The notes: generated by a model not told the origin, from the letters alone. A stretch of DNA of 15,647 nt from Acetobacteraceae bacterium (GCA_025356735.1 JANXRT010000068.1:1-15647); one strand, 5' to 3'. Positions 1 through 6,724 are shown, counted from the first letter of the stretch. A program made the numbers and translations.

Positions 1-363
1 CCGATGGTGTGCGGCAACCCGGACCTCGAGGTGATCCGCGGCGGGGTGCGCGTGTTGTGCGCGGGGTCGCTGGCGGTGCACTACCAGGCGCTGGGCGGAG
101 AGGTGCGATCGCTCGGCAAGCCGGACCCCGCGATCTACGCCACGGTGCTGGTCACCCTGGCCGTGAAGCTGGACCGGGTGCTGGCCGTGGGCGACTCGCT
201 GCGCACCGACATCGCCGGCGCGGCGGCGATCGGCGTCGCCTCCTGCTGGGTGCTGGGTGGGCTGCACGGCGCGGCGCTGGCCCACGATCCGGCATTGGCG
301 CGCCAGGCGGCCGGCGACTTCGGGCTCGACCCGGTGGCCGCCATTCCGGGCTTCGTTTGGTAG
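1..363 (+). CDS. HAD-superfamily class IIA hydrolase (TIGR01459-like), 3' part only
   Basis: The frame is open from base 1, so this is the C-terminal 120 or so residues of a longer protein whose start lies outside the window. Visible HAD motifs are the motif III lysine in SLGKPDPAIY and the motif IV acidic loop VGDSLRTDIAGA, which binds Mg2+ and assists the aspartyl-phosphate chemistry. The opening CGNPDLEV and the spacing to GKPDP fit class IIA (NagD-like) phosphatases; the TIGR01459 subfamily is common in alphaproteobacteria and has no firmly assigned substrate. The nucleophile DxD motif would be upstream and cannot be seen. It ends with TAG at 361-363, 99 bp before the kinase on the same strand. 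The family call is good; the substrate is unknown. Confidence 0.85.
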   Translation, partial: PMVCGNPDLEVIRGGVRVLCAGSLAVHYQALGGEVRSLGKPDPAIYATVLVTLAVKLDRVLAVGDSLRTDIAGAAAIGVASCWVLGGLHGAALAHDPALARQAAGDFGLDPVAAIPGFVW

Positions 364-462
364 GTCAGGCTCCGTTTGGTGTTTTGAAATCAGCGCCGGC
401 TGGGGCATTGTCTGCTTCATGAAGTTCCAAAACCGCCTGGACTGCATTCGTTTCAGCTCCGC

Positions 463-2661
463 ATGACCCATCCGGAAACGATGCGGCCAGCATCGTTCCT
501 GGACGGCGGCGGGGAACTTGGCGCGCTGATGCGGGCGAAGGACTGGTCCACCACCCCACTCGGCCGGGCCGAGTCCTGGCCGCATGAGCTGCGCATGGTC
601 GTTCGCCTGCTGCTCGACACCCGCCAGCCGATGTTCGTGTTCTGGGGCCCGGCCCTCGCCTGCCTTTACAACGACGCCTACCGCGCGCTGATCGGTACCG
701 ACCGGCATCCATCTGCGCTCGGCCAGCCGGCCCGCGAGGTATGGGCCGAGATCTGGGACACGATCGGCCCGCAGATCGAGCAGGTGATCTCGGGCGGAGC
801 CGCCATCTGGCAGGAGAACCAGCTGATGCCGATCACCCGCGGCGGCCGGCGGGAGGACGTCTATTGGACCTATGGCTACTCGGCCATCGCGCAGGAGGGC
901 GCGCCGACCGGCATCGGCGGCGTGCTGGTCATCTGCACCGAAACGACCTCGCATATCCTGGCGGAGCGGATGCTGGCCGAATATGCCGCGGCCCGCACGG
1001 AGGAGCGGGACCGGCTTGCCATGCTGTTCGCCCAGGCGCCGAGCTTCATCGCCATGCTGAGCGGGCCCGAACACCGCTTCGACATGATCAACGCCGCCTA
1101 TTCGCGTTTGATCGGCCACCGGGAGGTGCTGGGCAGGACGGTGGCCGAGGCGCTGCCCGAGGTGGTGGGGCAGGGCTATCTCGAGCTGCTCGATCGGGTT
1201 TTCCTGAGCGGAGAGGTGTTCACGTCCAGGGACAGCAAGTACGTCGCGCCATCCATGCAAGGCGAACCTGCACGCGTGGCTTACCTCGATTTCGTCTATC
1301 AACCGATCCGAAATCCGGCCGGGGATATAACCGGCATTCTTGTCGATGGCGTCGACACGACGGAGCGGACGCTGGCGGAAATTGCCCTTCGCGATCTCAA
1401 CGATACGCTGGAACAGCGCGTCGCGGCCGAGATCGCGGCCCGCAGCGAGACGGAAGCGGCGCTGCGGCAGGCCCAGAAGATGGAAGCGATCGGCCAGCTG
1501 ACGGGTGGCATCGCGCATGACTTCAACAACATGCTCCAGGGCGTCGCCAGCGGAATCGAGCTCGCCGGGCGGCGCATCGCCGCCGGACAGCCGGACAAGG
1601 CGCCACCCCTGCTCGACGCCGCGCGCGACGCGGCGGACCGCGCGGCGGCACTGACGCGACGTTTGCTGGCCTTTGGCCGGCGGCAGGCGTTGGACTCCAG
1701 GACGATCGTTGCCGATGAGCTGATACAAGGCATCGCCGGCCTGATCCGCCAGACGGTCGGGCCGGCGATCATGGTCGAGCTGGTGCCGCAGGATGGAAGC
1801 TGGCCGGTTTGCTGCGACCCGAACCAGCTGGAGAACGCGCTGCTCAACCTGGCCATCAACGCGCGCGACGCAATGCTGCCGGACGGCGGGAGGCTGCGGA
1901 TCGAAACCGCGCACGTGACCCTGACCGCGACGGACACGAGTGACTGGGAGGCGGCCGGTCCGGGCGACTACGTGCGGATCACGGTAGCCGATACCGGCGT
2001 CGGCATGACGCCCGCCGTGCTGGCGCGGGCGTTCGAGCCGTTTTTTACCACCAAGGCCGACGGGCGGGGCACCGGCCTCGGCCTCAGCCAGATCTACGGC
2101 TTCATGCGTCAGTCGGGCGGCGTGCTGCGGCTGGAAAGCGAGGTCGGGCTCGGGACCTCGGTGCATCTGCACCTGCCACGCCATGCCGCGGAGCCGGGCA
2201 CGGGTAAGGCATCGGCCAACGAGGGTCCCGCCGCCGCGTTCGTCGGTGGCACGGTGCTGCTGGTGGAGGATGAGCCGGTAATACGGGAACTTATGGCGAA
2301 CGCGCTGCGGGAACTTGGCTATATCGTGCTCGAGGCGGCGAACGGGCTCGACGGCCTGGCCGCGTTGCAGCGGGCGCTGGACGGAACCGGCGTGGACCTG
2401 CTGGTAGCCGATGTTGGGCTGCCGGGCGGACTAAACGGACGCCAGCTCGCCGATACCGCGCGGGCGTTGGCGCCGTCGCTCCCCGTCCTGCTCATCACCG
2501 GGTATGCCGGCGACGCGATCGACGGCGCGTCCCGGCTGGGTTCCGGCATGGAGGTGCTCGGTAAGCCATTCGAGCTGAAGCTACTGGCTGAGCGGGTGCA
2601 GGCTTTGATCGCACGCGGGCGAAGCAAGGATGGGGCTCTGCCCCAAACCCCGCCGGGGTAG
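463..2661 (+). CDS. Soluble hybrid sensor histidine kinase with C-terminal receiver domain
   Basis: A 732-residue hybrid kinase. Residues about 14-160 form a PAS/GAF-like sensor module of the kind found in many alphaproteobacterial kinases (LGRAESWP, YNDAYRALIG). A second PAS domain spans about 184-300 and is followed by a coiled-coil linker. The HisKA H-box is GGIAHDFNN with phospho-acceptor H352. The HATPase_c domain shows the N-box NLAINARDAM (462-471), G1 DTGVGM (510-515) and G2 GRGTGLGL (534-541). The receiver spans about 597-712, with VEDE at 601-604, phospho-acceptor D650 and conserved K701. No transmembrane helix is seen, so it should sense a cytoplasmic signal. No separate response regulator or HPt gene lies beside it, so the partner is unknown. 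The start at 463 has no clear Shine-Dalgarno; ATG 481 is an alternative. The last nine codons lie in a dispersed repeat (see 2631-2700). Confidence 0.93.
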   Translation: MTHPETMRPASFLDGGGELGALMRAKDWSTTPLGRAESWPHELRMVVRLLLDTRQPMFVFWGPALACLYNDAYRALIGTDRHPSALGQPAREVWAEIWDTIGPQIEQVISGGAAIWQENQLMPITRGGRREDVYWTYGYSAIAQEGAPTGIGGVLVICTETTSHILAERMLAEYAAARTEERDRLAMLFAQAPSFIAMLSGPEHRFDMINAAYSRLIGHREVLGRTVAEALPEVVGQGYLELLDRVFLSGEVFTSRDSKYVAPSMQGEPARVAYLDFVYQPIRNPAGDITGILVDGVDTTERTLAEIALRDLNDTLEQRVAAEIAARSETEAALRQAQKMEAIGQLTGGIAHDFNNMLQGVASGIELAGRRIAAGQPDKAPPLLDAARDAADRAAALTRRLLAFGRRQALDSRTIVADELIQGIAGLIRQTVGPAIMVELVPQDGSWPVCCDPNQLENALLNLAINARDAMLPDGGRLRIETAHVTLTATDTSDWEAAGPGDYVRITVADTGVGMTPAVLARAFEPFFTTKADGRGTGLGLSQIYGFMRQSGGVLRLESEVGLGTSVHLHLPRHAAEPGTGKASANEGPAAAFVGGTVLLVEDEPVIRELMANALRELGYIVLEAANGLDGLAALQRALDGTGVDLLVADVGLPGGLNGRQLADTARALAPSLPVLLITGYAGDAIDGASRLGSGMEVLGKPFELKLLAERVQALIARGRSKDGALPQTPPG

Positions 2662-2700
2662 CGCCCCGGGGCGCCTAACTTAAGTAGGGGCGGGGTCCGG
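2631..2700 (+). repeat. Palindromic intergenic repeat, copy A (overlaps kinase stop)
   Basis: The copy opens with TGGGGCTCTGCCCCAAACCC, in which TGGGGC/GCCCCA can form a 6-bp stem with a TCT loop. A 20-bp block at 2655-2674 follows, containing the perfect 14-bp palindrome GCGCCCCGGGGCGC. The block matches copy B (4634-4653) exactly, and the first 24 bases match 4595-4618 exactly. The kinase stop TAG (2659-2661) lies inside the repeat. Past 2674 the match to copy B decays. The copy is probably REP/MITE-like and may form a 3'-end hairpin or terminator. Confidence 0.8.
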
Positions 2701-2723
2701 CAACATCGCCGACGCGTTGTCGG

Positions 2724-2873
2724 CTACAGCTTGTCTTTGACCTTGTCCGAGGTGTTGGTCACCGCATTGCCGGCCTTGCTTACGTCAGTGCCGGCGCCGG
2801 CGATGGTGTTGCAGGCAACAACCGAGCCTGCCATGCCGAGCAGCAGGGCAAAGGTCAAGAGTTTGCGCATCAT
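2724..2873 (-). CDS. Entericidin A/B-family mini-lipoprotein
   Basis: A 49-residue protein (48 if the second ATG, 2870-2868, is used). It has a short MRK-type basic start, a hydrophobic stretch LLTFALLLGMAGS, and the lipobox VVAC with the lipidated cysteine at residue 21. The mature part, CNTIAGAGTDVSKAGNAV ending in DKVKDKL, is typical of the entericidin family of small outer-membrane lipoproteins; E. coli EcnA/EcnB form an antidote/toxin pair linked to stationary-phase lysis. In alphaproteobacteria such single copies are common and their role is unproven. A strong Shine-Dalgarno, AGAGGAGA, lies at 2885-2877. It sits 4 nt from the first ATG and 7 nt from the second, so the second may be the true start. 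The gene lies 108 bp downstream of the SDR stop and appears to have its own promoter. Confidence 0.85.
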   Translation of the reverse strand: MMRKLLTFALLLGMAGSVVACNTIAGAGTDVSKAGNAVTNTSDKVKDKL

Positions 2874-2947
2874 TCGTCTCCTCTAAGGTTCAGGCGGAAC
2901 ATCCGGGCGACGGCCGTTGTCGATCCATCCGAATCGCCCATTCCGCG

Positions 2948-2976
2948 ATCATTGGACAAACGCATCTACGTTGCAA
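2948..2976 (-). promoter_or_regulatory. Candidate sigma-70-type promoter for the entericidin gene
   Basis: On the minus strand a -35-like TTGCAA (2976-2971) is followed by exactly 17 nt and a -10-like AATGAT (2953-2948); each hexamer matches consensus at four of six positions. Transcription would start near 2941, giving a leader of about 70 nt before the Shine-Dalgarno and ATG. The site falls in the gap after the SDR stop. Promoters in GC-rich alphaproteobacteria are degenerate, so this is only moderately supported. Confidence 0.4.
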
Positions 2977-2981
2977 GGGTT

Positions 2982-3677
2982 TCACAGGCCGCCGTTGACG
3001 TCGATGGTGGAGCAGGTGATGTAGCTGGCGGCGTCGCTGACCAGGAAATCGACCACCGAGGCGATCTCGCCGGGATCGCCGATGCGGCGCAGCGCGCTGG
3101 CGTGCTTGGCCCGCTCGCGTGTCGCCGGCGGCACGCGGGCACCCATCGCGGTCTCGATCAGGCCGGGCGCGATCGCGTTGACGCGTATCCCGTGCGGACC
3201 CAGCGTCCGGCCGAGGCTTTTGGTCATGTTGATGACCGCCGCCTTGGAGGCGCCGTAGTCGACCACCGCGCTGCCGGCCTGGCCGGCAAGCGAGGCGGTG
3301 GTGACGATGGCGCCGCCCTCGCCGGCGTCGATCAGCCGCCTGGCGACCCATTGGGTGGCGAAGAACGGCGCCCGCACGTTGATGTCCATGGTCTCGTTGT
3401 AGAGTTCGGGCGTGGTCGCCAGGAACTCGGTGTCCGAATGATAGATGCCGGCATTGTTGAACAGCACCCGGATCAGCCCGTGCTCGGCCTCGATCCGGGC
3501 CAGGGTTTCGGCGAGACGCGGCAGGTTGGTGATGTCGCAGGCGTAGTGCGGCCAGTTGCCGCCGGCCTCCTCGCCGATGTCGATGCCGACCGACAGGTAG
3601 CCGGACTCCGAGAGCTTCCGGCAGGTCGCCTGGCCAATGCGGCCGTTCGACCCGGTGATGACAGCGACCTGCTTCAT
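2982..3677 (-). CDS. SDR-family NAD(P)-dependent oxidoreductase
   Basis: A 231-residue classical short-chain dehydrogenase/reductase. The Rossmann glycine motif TGSNGRIG is at residues 8-15. D33, after the second beta strand, suggests NAD(H) rather than NADP(H). NNAG is at 74-77, with N100 in DINV. The catalytic serine is probably S129, followed by Y141 and K145 in YGASK. The tail YITCSTIDVNGGL is the usual SDR end. The S-to-Y spacing is 12 residues, one less than in FabG-type enzymes. The substrate cannot be read from sequence. ATG 3677-3675 has a modest upstream GGGGAA. It is transcribed divergently from the DUF1194 gene across 167 bp and lies upstream of the entericidin gene on the same strand, but 108 bp separate them, so co-transcription is uncertain. 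Confidence 0.92.
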   Translation of the reverse strand: MKQVAVITGSNGRIGQATCRKLSESGYLSVGIDIGEEAGGNWPHYACDITNLPRLAETLARIEAEHGLIRVLFNNAGIYHSDTEFLATTPELYNETMDINVRAPFFATQWVARRLIDAGEGGAIVTTASLAGQAGSAVVDYGASKAAVINMTKSLGRTLGPHGIRVNAIAPGLIETAMGARVPPATRERAKHASALRRIGDPGEIASVVDFLVSDAASYITCSTIDVNGGL

Positions 3678-3784
3678 GGCGTATTTTCCCCGTTGGCGCC
3701 GGTTCGCCGGCTTTGGCCCAGGCTAGCAGGGCAACGGCCATGGGCCAATCCGTGCCTGCGATCCGGCAGGCGCGCGAATGTGCT

Positions 3785-3815
3785 TTGACGGAACCGGCCG
3801 CGCGATAGGCATGAT
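3785..3815 (+). promoter_or_regulatory. Weak candidate promoter for the DUF1194 gene
   Basis: TTGACG (3785-3790) matches the -35 consensus at five of six positions. The best downstream hexamer, CATGAT (3810-3815), gives a rather long 19-nt spacer. It lies 29 bp before the GTG start, in the divergent SDR/DUF1194 gap. Only the -35 is persuasive. Confidence 0.25.
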
Positions 3816-3844
3816 GCGGCTTTGATGACCGATGGAGCCGCCGG

Positions 3845-4663
3845 GTGACGCGAATTTCGAGGTGCGGTCGCGATGGAGTGTTGGCGATCGGGCTGACGAT
3901 CGGCCTGGCGTTTTCGGCCCCGCCCGCCGCGGCGGAGTCGGTCGATCTCAACCTCGTGCTGGTCACCGATGTCTCGCGCAGCATCGACGACACCGAGTTC
4001 GAGCTGGAGAAGGCAGGCTACGCGGCGGCGTTCGTCGATCCAAAGGTGCTCGGCGCCATCCGCCGCGGCGCGATCGGCTCCATCGCCGTCGCCTATATCG
4101 AGTTCGCCGGCAACTACGAGGTCCGCACCGTGATCGATTTCACGGTGATCCGCGACGCCGCCTCGGCGCAGGCCTTCGTGGGCACCCTGCGCGCCGCGCC
4201 GCGATCTTTCTCGGGCCGCACCGCGATCTCGGCCGGGATTGACGAGGCGGTGAAGCTGACCGCGGAAAGCCAGTTCGAGGCGACGCGGCGGGTGATCGAT
4301 GTCTGCGGCGACGGCACCAACAATGCGGGACGCGAGGTCACCGACGCGCGCGATGCCGCGGTCGCCGCCGGGATCACGGTCAACGGCCTGACCATCATCA
4401 ACGAGCATCCGGTGTCGTGGACCTACGCCCATGTCCAGCCGCCGGGCGGATTGACCAACTACTACCGTGAGAACGTGATCGGCGGCCCAGCCAGCTTCGT
4501 GGTCGAAATCCGCGACTTCTCGACGTTCGGCGAGGCGATGACGCGCAAGCTGGTAAGCGAGATCGCAGGGTTGCGGCCGGAAGGTCAGCTAGCGTGGGGC
4601 TCTGCCCCAAACCCCGCCCCACCTTCAAGTATTGGGGTAGCGCCCCGGGGCGCATCACCTTAG
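3845..4663 (+). CDS. Exported DUF1194 (VWA-fold) protein
   Basis: A 272-residue protein starting at GTG, supported by TGGAG (3833-3837) seven bases upstream. Residues 1-30 form a signal peptide (hydrophobic GVLAIGLTIGLAFS, probable cleavage after AAA30). The mature protein has the von Willebrand A metal-ion site: DVSRS with D42, S44 and S46, then T126 in SGRTAIS and D156 in CGDGTNN. The MIDAS is therefore complete and probably binds a divalent metal in the periplasm. DUF1194 proteins are widespread in alphaproteobacteria; their ligand is not known. The domain ends near residue 243 (RKLVSEIAG). From W251 (base 4595) the last 22 residues are encoded by a dispersed repeat, so the tail is probably acquired. 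Alternative family names such as VWA-domain protein describe the same fold. Confidence 0.9.
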   Translation: MTRISRCGRDGVLAIGLTIGLAFSAPPAAAESVDLNLVLVTDVSRSIDDTEFELEKAGYAAAFVDPKVLGAIRRGAIGSIAVAYIEFAGNYEVRTVIDFTVIRDAASAQAFVGTLRAAPRSFSGRTAISAGIDEAVKLTAESQFEATRRVIDVCGDGTNNAGREVTDARDAAVAAGITVNGLTIINEHPVSWTYAHVQPPGGLTNYYRENVIGGPASFVVEIRDFSTFGEAMTRKLVSEIAGLRPEGQLAWGSAPNPAPPSSIGVAPRGASP

Positions 4664-4723
4664 TCGGGGGTGTTCAGAGGGCGACGGCCCTTTGGCGGGT
4701 TTGGGTAGAGCCCAGGCTTTCTT
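4595..4723 (+). repeat. Composite palindromic repeat, copies B and C (about 129 bp with imperfect terminal inverted repeats)
   Basis: The left arm 4595-4618 is identical to the start of copy A. The inner block 4634-4653 repeats the 20-bp block of copy A, including the palindrome GCGCCCCGGGGCGC. The right arm, about 4672-4723, is a degenerate reverse-orientation copy (GGCGGGTTTGGGTAGAGCCC) that resembles copy D near 13510-13535. Left and right arms are imperfect inverted repeats of each other, differing by three single-base gaps and one substitution. No target-site duplication was seen. The left half codes for the last 22 residues of the DUF1194 protein, and the right half ends just before the aldo/keto reductase ribosome binding site. 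Confidence 0.75.
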
Positions 4724-4735
4724 GCTGCGGCGTTT

Positions 4736-4742
4736 AAGGAGG
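4736..4742 (+). promoter_or_regulatory. Strong ribosome binding site fixing the aldo/keto reductase start
   Basis: AAGGAGG lies six bases before ATG 4749. It is the best Shine-Dalgarno in the window and rules out the in-frame upstream start at 4692, which would add 19 residues encoded partly by the repeat. Confidence 0.8.
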
Positions 4743-4748
4743 AAAAAC

Positions 4749-5690
4749 ATGGAATTCAGAAATCTCGGCAGCTCGGGCCTGCGCGTGTCGGCGATCGGGC
4801 TTGGCTGCAACAACTTCGGTGGCCGGCTGGACCTGGAGGCGACGCGCCTGGTGATCCACAAGGCTTTCGACCTCGGCATCACCTTGTTCGACACCGCCGA
4901 CGTTTATGGTGATCGCGGCGGCTCCGAAACGCTGATGGGCCAGGTGCTGGGCGAGCAACGCAAGAACATCGTGCTGGCCAGCAAGTTCGCCATGCCGATG
5001 AGCGATGACGGCGCGAAGTCCGGCGGGTCGCGGCGCTACGTGATGAACGCGGTCGAGGACAGCTTGCGCCGGCTGCGCACCGACTATCTCGACCTTTACC
5101 AGATGCACCAGCCAGACCCGCGCACGCCGGTCGACGAGACGTTGCGGGCGCTGGATGACCTGATACGGCAGGGCAAGGTTCGCTATGTCGGCTGCTCGAA
5201 CTTCCGGGCCTGGCAGGTGGTCGAGGCGGTTTGGACGGCGCGCGAGCTTGGCGCCACCGGCTTCGTGTCGTGCCAGGACGAGTATTCGTTGCTGGTGCGG
5301 GACGGCGCCGAGCGCGATCTGATGCCGGCCATGCACCGCTACGGGCTTGGCCTGCTGCCGTATTTCCCGTTGGCCTCCGGCCTGTTGACCGGCAAGTACC
5401 GCCGTAACGCGCCGATGCCGGAGGTGGCGCGGCTGACGACCACGAAGCGGCTGGCCGAGCGTTATCTGACCGATCGCAACTGGGCGGTATCGGAGAAGCT
5501 GGCGGATTTCGCCGCCGAGCGCGGGCACACGATGCCGGAGCTGGCATTCTCCTGGCTGCTGGCGCGCAAGCCGGTGGCGAGCGTGATCGCCGGCGCGACG
5601 CGCCCCGAGCAGCTGGAGGAGAATGTCAGGGCCGGCGACTGGAAGCTGAGCGATGACGAGATGGCCGAGATCGATCGGCTGACTGGCTGA
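4749..5690 (+). CDS. Aldo/keto reductase
   Basis: A 313-residue cytoplasmic NADPH-type oxidoreductase with a TIM-barrel fold. The N-terminus MEFRNLGSSGLRVS is the usual beginning of the family. The catalytic tetrad is complete: D48 and Y53 in FDTADVYG, K79 in ASKF, and H120 in QMHQPD. The signature GKVRYVGCSNF lies in the middle. The C-terminal cofactor region contains VIAGATRPEQLEENV. The substrate is not predictable; relatives reduce assorted aldehydes and ketones. The start is set by AAGGAGG at 4736-4742. It lies 85 bp downstream of the DUF1194 gene with a repeat between them, so it may be separately transcribed. It converges with the minus-strand GNAT gene at a strong terminator. Confidence 0.95.
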   Translation: MEFRNLGSSGLRVSAIGLGCNNFGGRLDLEATRLVIHKAFDLGITLFDTADVYGDRGGSETLMGQVLGEQRKNIVLASKFAMPMSDDGAKSGGSRRYVMNAVEDSLRRLRTDYLDLYQMHQPDPRTPVDETLRALDDLIRQGKVRYVGCSNFRAWQVVEAVWTARELGATGFVSCQDEYSLLVRDGAERDLMPAMHRYGLGLLPYFPLASGLLTGKYRRNAPMPEVARLTTTKRLAERYLTDRNWAVSEKLADFAAERGHTMPELAFSWLLARKPVASVIAGATRPEQLEENVRAGDWKLSDDEMAEIDRLTG

Positions 5691-5740
5691 AGTAAGGCGG
5701 GTTCGGGAACGCTATTCCCGGCTGGCCCCGGCTTACTTTT
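5690..5740. terminator. Bidirectional terminator between convergent aldo/keto reductase and GNAT genes
   Basis: The outer arms AAGTAAG (5690-5696) and CTTACTT (5732-5738) pair perfectly. Inside them CGGG pairs with CCCG, and CGGGAA (5704-5709) pairs with TTCCCG (5715-5720) around a CGCTA loop. The plus strand ends in a short T-run (5737-5740). The 51-bp structure fills almost the whole gap between two stop codons facing each other, so it can serve both genes. Confidence 0.65.
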
Positions 5741-6484
5741 CTACCGGCGCGCCAGCCGAGGCCCGCGGTAAACCCGTCGAGCATCATCAAGGATCTCGGT
5801 CTCGCTGCGGGCGCGGAAATCCAGCACCGTCAGCATGAGGTCGGCGGGCTGCAGTATTTGCCCGAACAGCGCGTCGATGCGTGGGTCGCTGGAGGCTGGC
5901 CGGACGCGCGCCAGCGCCGCGGCGGCGAGGCCGCCGCGCAGCGTGCCGGTGGCGGCCTCGAAGCGCAGGTTGGGACCGATCTCGCGCGCGATCCTCTGTG
6001 CCAGGGCCGCACTGTCAAGCCGGATCGCCGGGCTGTCGGGTTCCGGGAAGAACACGCCGGAGAAGCGCCGCGACAGCTCGCACAGGCTGCGATACCAGAC
6101 CGGGCTGCTGGTCGGCGCCACCAGCACCCGAGGCGCCGGGCCGAAGCCTGCGATGCGCAGCATGCTGAGCGCGATCATCCGGTTCATCACCATCTTGCCG
6201 CGCGCCGCGGGCGTGACGTAGGCGGTTTCGAGCAATATGAAATCCTCGCGCGGCGTGGCGCCGTCACGCGCGCCGAGCAGGCCGAGGACGCGGCCGGTGT
6301 CGATGTCGCTGGCGACCACGAGATGGTCGAAATCGCTGAACCGGCGGCGTGACAGGATCGCGCCGGGATAACCCGCGCTCGCACTGAGTTCGGCCAGAAT
6401 GCGGTCCTGATCCAGCTCCTCGATGGATGCCGGGTCGCGTAGGTAGGTCATCCGGAGACCGGTTTCCGTCAGCGTGTGATCCAT
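5741..6484 (-). CDS. Divergent GNAT-fold acyltransferase-like protein
   Basis: A 247-residue protein I cannot assign to a named enzyme. Residues about 54-145 read as a GNAT-like core. The strand HLVVASDIDTGRVLGLLGA is followed by LLETAYVTPAARGKMVMNRM, in the position of the acyl-CoA-binding motif A but without a canonical RxxGxG. LRIAGFGPAPRVLVAPTSSPVWYRSL follows as the next helix, strand and Tyr-containing helix (Y131). A less familiar C-terminal region of about 100 residues follows (FFPEPDSPAIRL to VYRGPRLARR). Similarity in outline to N-acyl amino acid synthase (FeeM) or acyl-homoserine-lactone synthase folds is possible but unproven. ATG 6484 is preferred because GAGG lies about seven bases upstream. 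In-frame ATGs at 6538 and 6637 also exist, but 6637 would place the Crp-type site inside the gene. Confidence 0.6.
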   Translation of the reverse strand: MDHTLTETGLRMTYLRDPASIEELDQDRILAELSASAGYPGAILSRRRFSDFDHLVVASDIDTGRVLGLLGARDGATPREDFILLETAYVTPAARGKMVMNRMIALSMLRIAGFGPAPRVLVAPTSSPVWYRSLCELSRRFSGVFFPEPDSPAIRLDSAALAQRIAREIGPNLRFEAATGTLRGGLAAAALARVRPASSDPRIDALFGQILQPADLMLTVLDFRARSETEILDDARRVYRGPRLARR

Positions 6485-6553
6485 GCCCGACCTCTGAAAA
6501 GGACTAAGTTTGGCGCGTCTGGGTTCTGAGTAGCTCATGCTTGGGTTCGCGCC

Positions 6554-6569
6554 TGTGACGCGGCTCACA
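6554..6569. promoter_or_regulatory. Perfect Crp/Fnr-type palindrome TGTGA-N6-TCACA
   Basis: TGTGACGCGGCTCACA matches the Crp consensus half-sites TGTGA and TCACA exactly, with the canonical 6-bp spacer. Its centre is 77 bp upstream of the preferred GNAT start (6484). Ten specified bases are unlikely to match by chance in a GC-rich 15-kb window. A second inverted repeat, CTCAC-N6-GTGAG (6564-6579), overlaps its right half-site. Confidence 0.45.
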
Positions 6570-6724
6570 TAATGGTGAGGAATGTCTAGCATGGGCCGGC
6601 GTGGCTGGGGTGGCGGGTTCGCCACAAACGCCGGCAACCCGACAACGTCAAATTAATGTTACAGGAGAGAGTTTTTTGCCGGTGCAGGTAGTCTATAAAT
6701 CTTGCCGAACCCAGCGGACGCCGG

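Noticed and set aside
384..412. TTGAAA and a downstream ATTGT as a promoter for the histidine kinase
   Set aside because: The -10 match is at most three of six bases at acceptable spacing; not distinguishable from background.
2890..3993. 367-codon minus-strand frame over the SDR gene
   Set aside because: Its translation is Arg/His-rich shadow sequence; the SDR frame (2982-3677) has all catalytic motifs.
3674..4432. 252-codon minus-strand frame antisense to the DUF1194 gene
   Set aside because: No recognisable domain, compositionally an antisense shadow, and its stop abuts the SDR start only by chance.
4692..4748. Upstream in-frame start extending the aldo/keto reductase by 19 residues
   Set aside because: It would translate repeat sequence and the ribosome binding site; AAGGAGG fixes the start at 4749.
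4734..5528. 264-codon minus-strand frame inside the aldo/keto reductase
   Set aside because: Antisense shadow of a gene with a complete catalytic tetrad and strong ribosome site.
6485..6637. N-terminal extension of the GNAT-like protein to ATG 6637
   Set aside because: No ribosome site was identified there, the extra residues do not look domain-like, and the stretch contains the Crp-type palindrome; ATG 6484 has a GAGG at good spacing.
6676..6699. TTGCCG and TATAAA resembling a plus-strand promoter
   Set aside because: The spacer is only 12 nt, and the next gene in that direction begins more than 600 bp away behind an antisense gene.
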